Of a DNA stretch of 64,000 bases, positions 34,475 to 42,425 are shown piece by piece. Numbering within the stretch: position 1 is the stretch's first letter; each line of letters starts with the position of its first letter. A program made the position numbers and the translations under genes. The DNA is from Streptomyces sp. MspMP-M5. GTDB taxonomy: Bacteria; Actinomycetota; Actinomycetes; Streptomycetales; Streptomycetaceae. The notes beneath the pieces are model-generated. The model saw only the letters and a list, made by a program, of their open reading frames with translations, made no database searches and was not told the DNA's origin. The DNA lies in the NCBI RefSeq assembly GCF_000373585.1, contig NZ_KB891962.1, positions 62,001-126,000 of the forward strand. Direction: 5' to 3'.

Positions 34475-34510
34475 GTCGGCACTCAGCGGTCCGGCCCGGA
34501 GGAGCCCGCG

Positions 34511-35599
34511 ATGACAGCGCCCGGTGAGGCCGCCCGCCGCAAACCGGCGCGCCGCCCGACCATCAAGGACATCGCCCGGCGGGCCGGGGTCTCCGAGAGC
34601 GCCGTCTCCTTCGCCCTCAACGACCGCCCGGGCGTCTCCGACGGCACCCGCGCCCGGATCCGCCGGGTCGCCGACGAACTGGGCTGGCAGGCCAACAGCG
34701 CCGCCCGCGCCCTCTCCGGCGAACGCGCCGACTGCCTCGGCCTGGTACTGGCCCGCCCGGCTCGCACCCTGGGCGTGGAGTCCTTCTTCCTCCAACTCGT
34801 CTCCGGCATCCAGGAAGTGCTCTCCGCCCGGCACACCGCCCTGCTCTTCCAGGTCGTCGAGGACCTCGACACCGAGTGCGCGCTCTACTGCCGCTGGTGG
34901 GCCGAACGCCGGGTGGACGGCGTCCTCGTCGTCGACCCCCGCACCGACGACCCCCGCCCCGCCCTCCTCACCGCCCTCGGCCTCCCCGCCGTCACCATCG
35001 GCGGCCCCACCGCCCCCGCACCCCCCGCCGGACCGCCCGCCCCGCTGCTCTCCACCGTCTGGGCCGACGACGCCAAGGCCATGGCCCGGATACTGGACCA
35101 TCTGCACGACCTCGGCCACCGCCGCATCGTGCACATCGCCGGCCTGCCCGGCCTCGCGCACACCGCCCGTCGCATCCACTCGCTGCGCACCGAGGCCGCC
35201 CGGCGCGGCCTGGACGCCCGGCAGGTCCGCTCGGTCACCACCGACTACTCCGACGCCGAGGGCGCCGCCGCCACCCGCCGCCTCCTCGACGCGGCCGCCC
35301 CGCCCACCGCGCTCGTCTACGACAACGACGTGATGGCGGTCGCCGGCGCCTCGGTGGCCGCGGGCCGCGGCATCCCCGTACCGGGCCGGCTGTCCGTCGT
35401 CGCCTGGGACGACTCCCCGCTGTGCCGCGTCGCCCATCCCCCGCTCACCGCGCTGGTCCGCGACACCGCGGGCTTCGGCCGGCTCGCCGCCGGCGAACTC
35501 CTCGCCCTCCTCGACGGCGGCCCGCCCCGCACCGTCGAGGGCGAACTCCCGCACCTGCAGCCCCGCGAGAGCACCGGCCCGCCGCCCCGGAACGCCTGA
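34511..35599 (+). CDS. LacI-family transcriptional regulator of the glycan operon
   Basis: A 362-residue repressor. The N-terminal helix-turn-helix and hinge (residues 15-65) read PTIKDIARRAGVSESAVSFA and ARALSGERADCLGLVL; the periplasmic-binding-like effector domain follows, with PPTALVYDNDVMAVAG and the C-terminal LSVVAWDDSPLCRV. GGAGGAG precedes the ATG. Divergent from the sugar ABC/GH operon, with a LacI-type palindrome in that operon's promoter, so it almost certainly controls it in response to a mannoside or GlcNAc-containing sugar. A possible terminator follows its stop. Confidence 0.93.
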   Translation: MTAPGEAARRKPARRPTIKDIARRAGVSESAVSFALNDRPGVSDGTRARIRRVADELGWQANSAARALSGERADCLGLVLARPARTLGVESFFLQLVSGIQEVLSARHTALLFQVVEDLDTECALYCRWWAERRVDGVLVVDPRTDDPRPALLTALGLPAVTIGGPTAPAPPAGPPAPLLSTVWADDAKAMARILDHLHDLGHRRIVHIAGLPGLAHTARRIHSLRTEAARRGLDARQVRSVTTDYSDAEGAAATRRLLDAAAPPTALVYDNDVMAVAGASVAAGRGIPVPGRLSVVAWDDSPLCRVAHPPLTALVRDTAGFGRLAAGELLALLDGGPPRTVEGELPHLQPRESTGPPPRNA

Positions 35600-35606
35600 C
35601 GGCACA

Positions 35607-35662
35607 CCGGTGGGCCGCAACCCGGCCACGCGGAAACCGCGCGACCGAGCCCGGCCCACCGG
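35607..35662. terminator. Nested hairpin after the LacI gene
   Basis: Outer arms CCGGTGGGCC (35607-35616) and GGCCCACCGG (35653-35662) enclose an inner hairpin CGCGG-aaa-CCGCG (35629-35641). It lies between the convergent LacI and SapA-like genes and can terminate both. Confidence 0.65.
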
Positions 35663-35702
35663 AGTACTGCTTTCCCCCAACTCCCTTACGAACAGCGAAC
35701 GT

Positions 35703-36155
35703 TCAGTGCCGGAGGGTGACCCCGGGAGCCAGCCGCCCGCAGTTGGAACCGGCGACCCGGACACTCACCGACTCGACGGCCCCGCCCCAGTCCACACACC
35801 TGCCCTTCGCCGCGAGATGGACCGGCCCGGCGTAGGCGGTGTATTTCCCGCTGTCGAACACCGGGGCGGAACTGTGGTCGGACGGCCCGAGTTCGGCGCG
35901 CACGAACACCGGCTTCCCCGGCGCATTCCGGACCGTCACCACACAGTTCTTTCCGGTCTTTGCGCTGTACGTCAGATAGACCGTGCCTTTTCCGCTGACC
36001 GGTGCCGAATTCACGACGCGGTAGCCGCTGCCGCACGCCCCGTTGTACGCCCCGCCGGCGCGCGGCGCGGCCGACGCGGTGCCGGCCAGGCCCATCGTGG
36101 CCATTCCTGCCACGGCCAGCGCCGTCGAACCGGTGAGAAGAGAAGAACGCTGCAT
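35703..36155 (-). CDS. SapA-like spore-associated secreted protein
   Basis: A 150-residue secreted protein: signal peptide MQRSSLLTGSTALAVAGMAT through GTASA (about residue 29), mature part about 120 residues with three or four Cys. YNGACGSGYRVVNSAPV, GTVYLTYSAKTGKNCVV and YAGPVHLAAKGRCVDWGG resemble the Streptomyces spore-associated protein SapA as I recall it. Role unknown; in S. coelicolor SapA is found on spores. ATG at 36155 follows a G-rich site (GGGGG). Single gene next to the GH25 lysozyme gene, both on the minus strand. Confidence 0.75.
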   Translation of the reverse strand: MQRSSLLTGSTALAVAGMATMGLAGTASAAPRAGGAYNGACGSGYRVVNSAPVSGKGTVYLTYSAKTGKNCVVTVRNAPGKPVFVRAELGPSDHSSAPVFDSGKYTAYAGPVHLAAKGRCVDWGGAVESVSVRVAGSNCGRLAPGVTLRH

Positions 36156-36325
36156 GGAAAACCCCCGTCGGGTGGTGTCCTTCGCGTGGTCGTGCACCCA
36201 ATCGGTGCTGCACGGTGTTGGACACCAGCCGGACGAGGATGGTTGTACCCGAATTTCCGTCAGCGCGTGTGCTCTGCGCGGGTTCTGCGCGCGTTCCTTT
36301 TCGGCCCCGGGTCTTCGGCTCCGGG

Positions 36326-37204
36326 TCAGTCGTCGTCGTCCGGGCCGTAGGCCAGCACCTTCAGCCGGCTGTACGGGCCGTTGAACCGGTTGTGGTCGCC
36401 GACCGTGTGCCCGGAGGAGGTGTGCTGCCAGATGCTGTGGAAGCGCCAGCCGGCCGGCAGGTTTCCGACGGACGAGCCGTAGCGCGGAATCCACAGCGGG
36501 TTGCTGCGGCCGAACCGGCCGGAGTTGCCGGTGCACCGCTTCCACCAGTTCGTCGAGGTGTAGATCACCGCGTCCCGGCCGGTCTGCTCCCGGTAGGTGT
36601 GCACGAAGTCGGCGATCCAACTCACCATGCCCGCATGGCTCCTGCCGTAGCAGGTCGCCCCGTAGGGGTTGTACTCCATGTCGAGCGCGCCCGGCAGCGT
36701 CCGGCCGTCCCGCGACCAGCCGCCGCCGTGGTGGGCGAAGAAGCGCGCCTGCGACGCACCGCTGGAGTGGTCCGGCAGCGCGAAGTGGTACGCGCCGTGG
36801 ATCATGCCGGCGTTGTACGCGCCGTGGTACTGCTCCTCGAAGTACGGGTTCTTGTAGTTGTTGCCCTCGGTGGCCTTGACGTAGGCGAACCGCACCCCCA
36901 TCCGCCGCAGCTTCCACCAGCCCACCTTGCCGTTGTGGCTGGAGACGTCGACCCCGGCCACCGACCGCCGGGGCCAGGCGCCGCGCGGCTCCGAACCCCC
37001 GGACCGTGCGATGCCCTCGTGCGCGGCGATGGTCGAGCCCATCCAGTCCTGCTCGGGGTGGGCAGGGGTCTTCCCGGCGTCCGGTGTCGCGGTGGCCGTA
37101 CCCGGGATGCCCAGCGGGAGTGCGAGCACGGTGGCGAGTGTGACGAGGGAGCCGGCGGCAAGCGGGACCGTACGCCGGGCCGGTGCGGATCTGCGCAAGG
37201 GCAT
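36326..37204 (-). CDS. Secreted GH25 lysozyme (muramidase)
   Basis: A 292-residue exported muramidase cutting the MurNAc-GlcNAc bond of peptidoglycan. Signal peptide to about residue 40 (ATATP). GH25 motifs: SVAGVDVSSHNGKVGWW, VRFAYVKATEGNNYKNPYF, GAYHFALPDHSSG, and GALDMEYNPYG with the catalytic Asp/Glu pair, then AVIYTSTNWW. GGAGG precedes the ATG. The region upstream (37205-37428) shows only a possible AT-rich promoter (GTATAAG near 37274). It probably acts in wall turnover or as a predatory secreted lysozyme. Confidence 0.93.
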   Translation of the reverse strand: MPLRRSAPARRTVPLAAGSLVTLATVLALPLGIPGTATATPDAGKTPAHPEQDWMGSTIAAHEGIARSGGSEPRGAWPRRSVAGVDVSSHNGKVGWWKLRRMGVRFAYVKATEGNNYKNPYFEEQYHGAYNAGMIHGAYHFALPDHSSGASQARFFAHHGGGWSRDGRTLPGALDMEYNPYGATCYGRSHAGMVSWIADFVHTYREQTGRDAVIYTSTNWWKRCTGNSGRFGRSNPLWIPRYGSSVGNLPAGWRFHSIWQHTSSGHTVGDHNRFNGPYSRLKVLAYGPDDDD

Positions 37205-37428
37205 CTCGTGCCTCCGAAGGACTTCGGTCGAGTCAGTTTCGGCAGCTTTTGAGCAGAATCCTGCCGATGAAGAGACTTATACGCTGAAATGACCGATTCC
37301 ATGGCTCCACGGGCCCGGGGTCCGCCGTCCGGCCGGGCCATCTCACTCGTCTGGTCGGCCACCGCGGGCCCTCCGCCCGGCCGTCGTGGCACAACGAACA
37401 GAGCCGTGGCGCGACGAGCAAAGAAGAC

Positions 37429-37459
37429 GAGCGGGCCCCGGCAGTGCCGGGACCCGCTC
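37429..37459 (-). terminator. Terminator after the first SLT gene
   Basis: A 15-bp stem with one mismatch (arms 37429-37443 and 37445-37459, GAGCGGG...CCCGCTC), followed on the minus strand by TCTTCTTT. It terminates minus-strand transcripts about 100 bases after the SLT stop at 37561. The remainder of 37460-37560 and 37205-37428 has no recognised gene. Confidence 0.75.
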
Positions 37460-37560
37460 TCCGCTCAGCGGCGAACGCGCCATGTCGCCGCCTCGTCGGT
37501 CATGTGTGCCGGCCCTGCCGGGCCTGCCGTCGCGTCTGCCGCACCGGCGCCGGCGGCGGT

Positions 37561-38217
37561 TCAGTACGCGGAGTTGACGTTGTCGATGGAGCCGTAGCGG
37601 TGCGCCGCGTAGTTGGCGGCGGCGGTGATGTTGGCGACCGGGTCGGTCAGGTCATGGGCCGTACCCGCGACGTGGTAGGTGTCGAAGGTGGGCTGGATCA
37701 CCTGCAGCAGACCCTTGGAGGGTATGCCGTTCTGGGCGTTCACGTCCCAGTCGTTGACGGCCTCGGGGTTGCCGCTGGACTCGCGCATGATGTTGCGGTG
37801 CAGGCCGTCGTAGCTGCCGGGGATGCCCTTGGACTTCATGATGTCCAGCGACTGCCGGATCCAGCCGTCGAGGTCGTTCGCGTAGGTCTTCGGCGCGGCC
37901 GGGCGGTCGGCGGAGCGGCTGGTGGCCTGCTCGGCGGCGCGGTCCTGCTTCGCCACGGCGGTGACCTTGATGTGCTCCGCGACGGACGCCTTCACGGGGC
38001 GCTCGGCCGCGGCGCCGGCCTTGGCCGGCATCCCGTCGGCGTTCACCGGCTTGACCGCGGCCGGCGCGTGTGCGGCCGTGGTCGCGGCGTTGCCCGGGGC
38101 CGCGGTGACGGCCAGACCCGTGCTGGCACCGGCGGCGGCCAGAACGGCCACAGCGATCTTGTGGGTGCGGGTGATGCGGGTGATCCGGGCAGCGCGGGGC
38201 AGGGTGAAACTGGGCAT
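37561..38217 (-). CDS. Secreted SLT-domain transglycosylase, copy 1
   Basis: A 218-residue exported lytic transglycosylase-like enzyme. Basic N-terminus, hydrophobic segment and AAPGNA site near residue 40; an Ala/Val/Lys linker; then the C-terminal lysozyme-like SLT domain: DGWIRQSLDIMKSKGIPGSY, IMRESSGNPEAVNDWD (catalytic Glu), GIPSKGLLQVIQPTFDTYH and AAANYAAHRYGS. The last 120 residues are nearly identical to the gene at 39083-39790, so the two are recent paralogues. GGAAGAGG lies before ATG 38217. The upstream block shared with copy 2 suggests common control. Confidence 0.92.
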   Translation of the reverse strand: MPSFTLPRAARITRITRTHKIAVAVLAAAGASTGLAVTAAPGNAATTAAHAPAAVKPVNADGMPAKAGAAAERPVKASVAEHIKVTAVAKQDRAAEQATSRSADRPAAPKTYANDLDGWIRQSLDIMKSKGIPGSYDGLHRNIMRESSGNPEAVNDWDVNAQNGIPSKGLLQVIQPTFDTYHVAGTAHDLTDPVANITAAANYAAHRYGSIDNVNSAY

Positions 38218-38484
38218 ACGGGGGTGACCTCTTCCAGGTACTGGGGACGGGGAGGCGGCCATCGTTGGCGCGTTCGGACCGGAGACTCCTGGCCGCGATC
38301 ACCCTCGGGGTGGGAAGTGCGGCGCGCTCTCGGTGCGACGAGATCCATGGTTAACGGCCGACCCTGTGGGTGGCAATGCCCCCTTGTACTACCTCTCTTC
38401 GTGAGATGTGGCGCGATGCCCGAATTGAGTAGTTATCTACCCCGTGTTTGCGGGCCGGGCCTCCTCCGCCGTCGACTAGGCGGG

Positions 38485-38520
38485 CTCGTACGTGACGTAC
38501 GTCGCGTGCCCGGCGTCACC
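38485..38520 (-). repeat. Duplicated upstream block, copy 1
   Basis: 36 bases that match 40051-40086 with a single difference, 270 bases upstream of SLT copy 1. It contains the perfect 7-1-7 palindrome CGTACGT-g-ACGTACG (38487-38501). On the minus strand it also reads, in frame to a TAG at 38478-38476, as the peptide end GDAGHATYVTYEPA. Its role (operator, RNA element or remnant of a coding gene) is open. Other short matches to copy 2 (GGTAGTACA, CATTGCCACC, TAACCATG) lie between it and the gene. Confidence 0.7.
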
Positions 38521-38768
38521 CGCCGAGGCGCCCCGGAAGCCCCCCGGAACCCCTTGCGCGTTACCTGGGTCACATCCGAATTGCCCACCGCCGCCCCGCA
38601 CTTCACGCCCACCGGGCGCGCCGGAGACGAATCGCGCCCCGGCGTCCATCGATACGGCGGCCCGGGTCGTCCGTTCGTAGCAGCGACCGGGCTGTCGCAC
38701 GGCCGCCGGACCGCGGGTCCCCGAGAGTGAGACCACGCACAACCACCACTCACCGTAGGGAAGTGCTT

Positions 38769-38990
38769 ATGCTCCGTCGCATCACCGTCGTGCTCGCCGG
38801 CCTCCTCGCCGCCGGATTCCTCGCCACCGGCGCAGCCGCGGCGGCCCCCGTCGACCACCACCACGGGCGCCGGCCCCAGCACGAGAGCCGGCACCGCCTG
38901 ACCCCGAGGGAGCGCGAGGGCCTCCGCATCGCCGCCCACGTCCTGGACGTCCTCTTCGGCGGCCCGTCGCGCCGCGACCACATGTACTGA
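38769..38990 (+). CDS. Small secreted His-rich peptide
   Basis: A 73-residue precursor: signal peptide MLRRITVVLAGLLAAGFLAT with AAAAA cleavage region, mature part about 48 residues rich in His and Arg (DHHHGRRPQHESRHR) ending with an amphipathic helix (EGLRIAAHVLDVLFGG). AGGGAAG precedes the ATG. No Cys. Placed between the two SLT genes on the opposite strand and followed by a very strong terminator. Could bind metal or DNA/wall polymers; function unknown. Confidence 0.75.
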   Translation: MLRRITVVLAGLLAAGFLATGAAAAAPVDHHHGRRPQHESRHRLTPREREGLRIAAHVLDVLFGGPSRRDHMY

Positions 38991-39000
38991 CCGCGACGCC

Positions 39001-39047
39001 GACGGCAACGGCCCTGCCCGCACAGTGCGGGCAGGGCCGTTGCCGTC
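39001..39047. terminator. Strong terminator between peptide gene and SLT copy 2
   Basis: Perfect 22-bp stem (arms 39001-39022 and 39026-39047, starting GACGGCAACG) with the three-base loop CAG. It serves the convergent peptide gene and SLT copy 2. Confidence 0.9.
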
Positions 39048-39082
39048 GACATCGCGGCGCCTCGGGGGCGCGGAAAGCCGCC

Positions 39083-39790
39083 TCAGTAAGCGGAGTTGAC
39101 GTTGTCGATGGAGCCGTAGCGGTGCGCCGCGTAGTTGGCGGCGGCGGTGATGTTGGCGACCGGGTCGTAGAGGCTGTGGGCCGTACCCGCGACGTGGTAG
39201 GTGTCGAAGGTGGGCTGGATCACCTGCAGCAGACCCTTGGAGGGTATGCCGTTGCGGGCGTTGATGTCCCAGTCGTTGATGGCGTACGGGTTGCCGCTGG
39301 ACTCGCGCATGATGTTGCGGTGCAGGCCGTCGTAGCTGCCGGGGATGCCCTTGGACTTCATGATGTCCAGCGACTGCCGGATCCAGCCGTCGAGGTTGTT
39401 CGCGTACGTCTTCGGCGCGGCCTTGGGGGCGGCCTTCGGCGCCTCCTTGGCGATCGGCGCGCGCTCCGCGGAGCGGCTGGCGACCTGCTGGGCGACGTGG
39501 CCCTGCTTGGCGACCGCGGTCACCTGCAGGCCGGCGGCGACCGACGCGGTGGCCGCCTCGTCCTGGTTCTGCTCCTTCGCCGCCTTGTCCTTGGCCGCGA
39601 TCGGCAGGCCGTCGGCGCCGACCGGCTTCACCAGGGCGGACGCGTGCGCGGCCGGCGTCGCGGCGTTGCTCGGCGCCGCGGTCATCGCCAGTGCGGCCGC
39701 GCAGCTCGCGGAGGCCACCAGCGCCGCGGAGATCTTGTGCGTGCGGGTGAGGCGGACGGTGCGGGGCAGGGAGAAATGGGGTATGGGCAT
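39083..39790 (-). CDS. Secreted SLT-domain transglycosylase, copy 2
   Basis: A 235-residue paralogue of the gene at 37561-38217. Signal segment (TRTHKISAALVASASCAAAL) ending at AAPSNA, a longer Ala/Lys linker containing the repeat APKAAPKAAPK, and the same SLT domain with IMRESSGNPYAINDWD and GIPSKGLLQVIQPTF. Both copies end DNVNSAY. The linker is where they differ most. GAGG lies before ATG 39790. It shares with copy 1 an upstream block at 40051-40086. Likely acts on peptidoglycan during growth or spore germination; division of labour between copies is unknown. Confidence 0.92.
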   Translation of the reverse strand: MPIPHFSLPRTVRLTRTHKISAALVASASCAAALAMTAAPSNAATPAAHASALVKPVGADGLPIAAKDKAAKEQNQDEAATASVAAGLQVTAVAKQGHVAQQVASRSAERAPIAKEAPKAAPKAAPKTYANNLDGWIRQSLDIMKSKGIPGSYDGLHRNIMRESSGNPYAINDWDINARNGIPSKGLLQVIQPTFDTYHVAGTAHSLYDPVANITAAANYAAHRYGSIDNVNSAY

Positions 39791-40050
39791 GCGGAGGTGA
39801 CCTCTTCCAGGGCGGGGTGGCGGGGGAGGGGGCCATCGGTGGCTGTCCCGGGGACCGAGGGGCAGTGCCGCGCTCGCCGCTCTGGCGGAGTCCGCAGGCT
39901 CGTTCTCGGTGTTACCGCAAACATGGTTAGCGCCGGCCCGGGATGGTGGCAATGATGCCGTGTACTACCCATCTTCGTGCGTACGGGTGAGATGTCCGTA
40001 ATGGCGCCTGGAATTCCCGGCCCGCGGGCCCCCGGGCTCGACTAGTCCGC

Positions 40051-40086
40051 CTCGTACGTGACGTACGTCGCGTGCCCGGCATCACC
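40051..40086 (-). repeat. Duplicated upstream block, copy 2
   Basis: Partner of 38485-38520, 260 bases upstream of SLT copy 2, with the same palindrome at 40053-40067 and the in-frame peptide end GDAGHATYVTYEAD before a TAG at 40044-40042. The only change in the shared codons is synonymous (GAC/GAT). No complete gene is supported for 39791-40231. Confidence 0.7.
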
Positions 40087-40231
40087 ACCGCGGGCCCTCA
40101 AAGCCCCCTCCGCACACGGCAGTTTGTTGCCCCGGTCACAGCCCGACGGGGCCGGTCCGCCGCCTCCGGCGATCCCGGCCCCGCCCCTGCGTACGCGCCC
40201 GGCTACGCCACGTGCCCGCCGGGCCCTCCGC

Positions 40232-41125
40232 TCACACCCGCGCCGGATCGGCGACCGCCCGCGCGCCCGCCGCGGCCAGGCGCCCCACCGCCGCAAGCGG
40301 CCGGTCCGTGAAGAACCGCGCCACCAGATCCGCGACCTCCTCCGGGCGCTCCAGTACCACCCAGTGATCCGTGTCGGGAACGGTCAGAAAACGGCTGCCC
40401 GCGATCGTCGCCGCGAAATCCCGCTGCCGCGCCGGGGACGTCACCGTGTCGTGCTCACCACTGAAGACCAGCGTCGGGACGCCCGACAGGCCCCCCGAGA
40501 AGTCCGGCCGATCGCTCAGCGCCCGCTTCAGCGAATCCACCGCGTGCGGCGAGTGCAGCGCCGCCTGCAGCATCGCCCGCCGCACATAGCGGTACGCCAG
40601 CTCCCGCCGAGCCACCGACCGGCTCGCGTCACGGCAGAGCAGCCCCTCGGCCACCATCGTCGCGAAGGAGTCGGTGTCCCCCTCCCTCAGACGCCTCGCG
40701 GCCCGCTGCCAGTGCGCCACCTGCTCGTCGCTGACGTGCGCCGGCACCCCGCCCAGCGCGAGCCGGGCGATCCGCCCCGGAAACCGCCGGGCGCACCCGA
40801 AGGCCAGCCCCGCACCGTAGGAGAAGCCGAAGAGATTGATCCGCGGGACACCGAGATCGTCGATGATCCCCAGGATCGCCGCACACAGCACGTCGATGCC
40901 CGGCCCCGGCGGCAGCGGCTCCGCGGTACCCATCCCCGGCAGATCCGCCGTCACCACATCCGCCACCGGCCCCAGCCGGTCCTCCATCTGCGGCCAGCCG
41001 AACATCCCCTGCAGCGCGCCGCCCAGCACCATGACCGGCTCGGTGCACCGCTTTGTCCCCCGCAACACCCGGTACGCATACGACACTCCGCGCACCGACA
41101 GGGAACGGATCACTTCCTCGGACAT
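40232..41125 (-). CDS. Alpha/beta hydrolase of the ACP-KS cluster
   Basis: A 297-residue alpha/beta hydrolase. Oxyanion-loop region VMVLGGALQGMFGW, nucleophile elbow NLFGFSYGAGLAFG (Ser near residue 120), acid FSGEHDTVTS and catalytic His PDTDHWVVLE. AAGGA is six bases before the ATG. Encoded 61 bases after the ketosynthase, so it is the last gene of a three-gene operon with ACP and KS; it may release or modify the acyl chain (thioesterase-like or lactonising). Product unknown. Confidence 0.88.
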   Translation of the reverse strand: MSEEVIRSLSVRGVSYAYRVLRGTKRCTEPVMVLGGALQGMFGWPQMEDRLGPVADVVTADLPGMGTAEPLPPGPGIDVLCAAILGIIDDLGVPRINLFGFSYGAGLAFGCARRFPGRIARLALGGVPAHVSDEQVAHWQRAARRLREGDTDSFATMVAEGLLCRDASRSVARRELAYRYVRRAMLQAALHSPHAVDSLKRALSDRPDFSGGLSGVPTLVFSGEHDTVTSPARQRDFAATIAGSRFLTVPDTDHWVVLERPEEVADLVARFFTDRPLAAVGRLAAAGARAVADPARV

Positions 41126-41186
41126 GGCATTCCTTCTCGAAGAGGCTCCATACGGCCCGGAGCGCCCGGCGCCCCGGCCCACTCAT

Positions 41187-42425
41187 CTAGCGGGTCAGGA
41201 CGAGCGCCGCGTTGTGGCCCCCGAACCCCAGCGACGTCTTCACCGCGCAGTCGAACGCCGCCGGCCGGGCCTCGGCGCGCACCACGTCGATCGGGATCCG
41301 GGGATCGGGCACCGTGAGGTTGGCGGTCGGCGGCACCAGCTGCTGCTCCAGCGCCAGCACCGTCAGCGCGGTCTCGATCCCGCCTGCCGCCCCCAGCGTG
41401 TGCCCGGTCATCGCCTTCGTCGACGTCACCAGCGGATGCTCACCGAGCACCCGCTGCAACATCACCGCCTCGATGCGGTCGTTGAGCACTGTCGAGGTGC
41501 CGTGCGCGTTCACATGACCCACGTCACCGGGCCGGACACCGGCATCCTCCAGCGCGCTGCGCAGCGCCCGCTCGATGCCCCGCCCCTCCGGATCCGGCGC
41601 CACCGCCGCGTACGCGTCACTGGACGCACCGTAACCGGCGATCTGTGCACGGACCGGCGCCCGCCGTGCTCTGGCGTGCTCGGGCCGCTCCAGCACCAGC
41701 AGCCCCGCACCCTCGCCGACCACGAAGCCGTCCCGGTCCACGTCGAAGGGCCGGCAGGCCGCCGTCGGATCGTCCCGCCGAGTGGAGACCGCCTTCATCT
41801 GGCAGGCGCTGGCGATCAGCAACCGGGACAGCACCGATTCCGCACCGCCCGCGATCGCGATGTCACACGCCCCGGCGCGCAGCAACTGGTGCGCGGTGCC
41901 CACCGCGACGGTCCCCGAGGAGCAGGCGGTGGCCACCCCCAGGCTCGGCCCGTGCGCCCCGAGGTCCATGCAGACGCTGCTGGCCGCGCTGTTGATGACG
42001 GTCAGCGGGGCGAGCTTGGGGGAGACCCGCCGGGCGCCGTGCCCGGCCATCGCCGCGCTCTGCTGGTCGTAGAACGGCAGCCCGCCGTGCGCGGAGCCGA
42101 TCACCACCGCGACCCGGCCGCTGTCCCAGCACTCCGGGTCGAGCCCGGCATCCCCGACCGCCTCCCGGGCGGCGATCACCGCCAGCTGCGAGAACCGGTC
42201 CATCAGCCGCTGGGTGGCCACCCCGAGCAGCGCGGTGGGGTCCAGATCCGCCGCCGTGTACATGAAGTCGCAGGGAAGATCGGCGAGTTCGTCGTGCCGG
42301 GACACATTGCCCGGCACCACGTCATGGGTGATGGCGTGCCAGGTGGCCTTCGTGCCCACGCCGGCCGCGGTCACCAGGCCCAGTCCGGTCACGGCCGCGG
42401 TGAACGGCTGCTGGCGGGCCGTCAC
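41187..42425 (-). CDS. Beta-ketoacyl-ACP synthase (KAS II / FabF-like)
   Basis: A 412-residue condensing enzyme that extends an acyl chain by decarboxylative Claisen condensation with a malonyl-ACP. The catalytic triad is present: Cys in VATACSSGTVAVG, His in VNAHGTSTVLND and His in AMTGHTLGAAGG. GTG at 42425 overlaps the ACP stop (GTGA), so KS and ACP are made together. It is not in the genome's main fatty-acid operon context; with the dedicated ACP and hydrolase it resembles a small specialised acyl-product pathway. Confidence 0.93.
   Translation of the reverse strand: MTARQQPFTAAVTGLGLVTAAGVGTKATWHAITHDVVPGNVSRHDELADLPCDFMYTAADLDPTALLGVATQRLMDRFSQLAVIAAREAVGDAGLDPECWDSGRVAVVIGSAHGGLPFYDQQSAAMAGHGARRVSPKLAPLTVINSAASSVCMDLGAHGPSLGVATACSSGTVAVGTAHQLLRAGACDIAIAGGAESVLSRLLIASACQMKAVSTRRDDPTAACRPFDVDRDGFVVGEGAGLLVLERPEHARARRAPVRAQIAGYGASSDAYAAVAPDPEGRGIERALRSALEDAGVRPGDVGHVNAHGTSTVLNDRIEAVMLQRVLGEHPLVTSTKAMTGHTLGAAGGIETALTVLALEQQLVPPTANLTVPDPRIPIDVVRAEARPAAFDCAVKTSLGFGGHNAALVLTR

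Noticed and set aside
38218-38475. Possible c-di-AMP (ydaO-type) riboswitch in the SLT leaders, since such genes in Streptomyces often carry one
   Set aside because: The signature stretches of that aptamer, such as GCCGAATCCGTCAGCTAACC, could not be found in either leader; only weak look-alikes were present.
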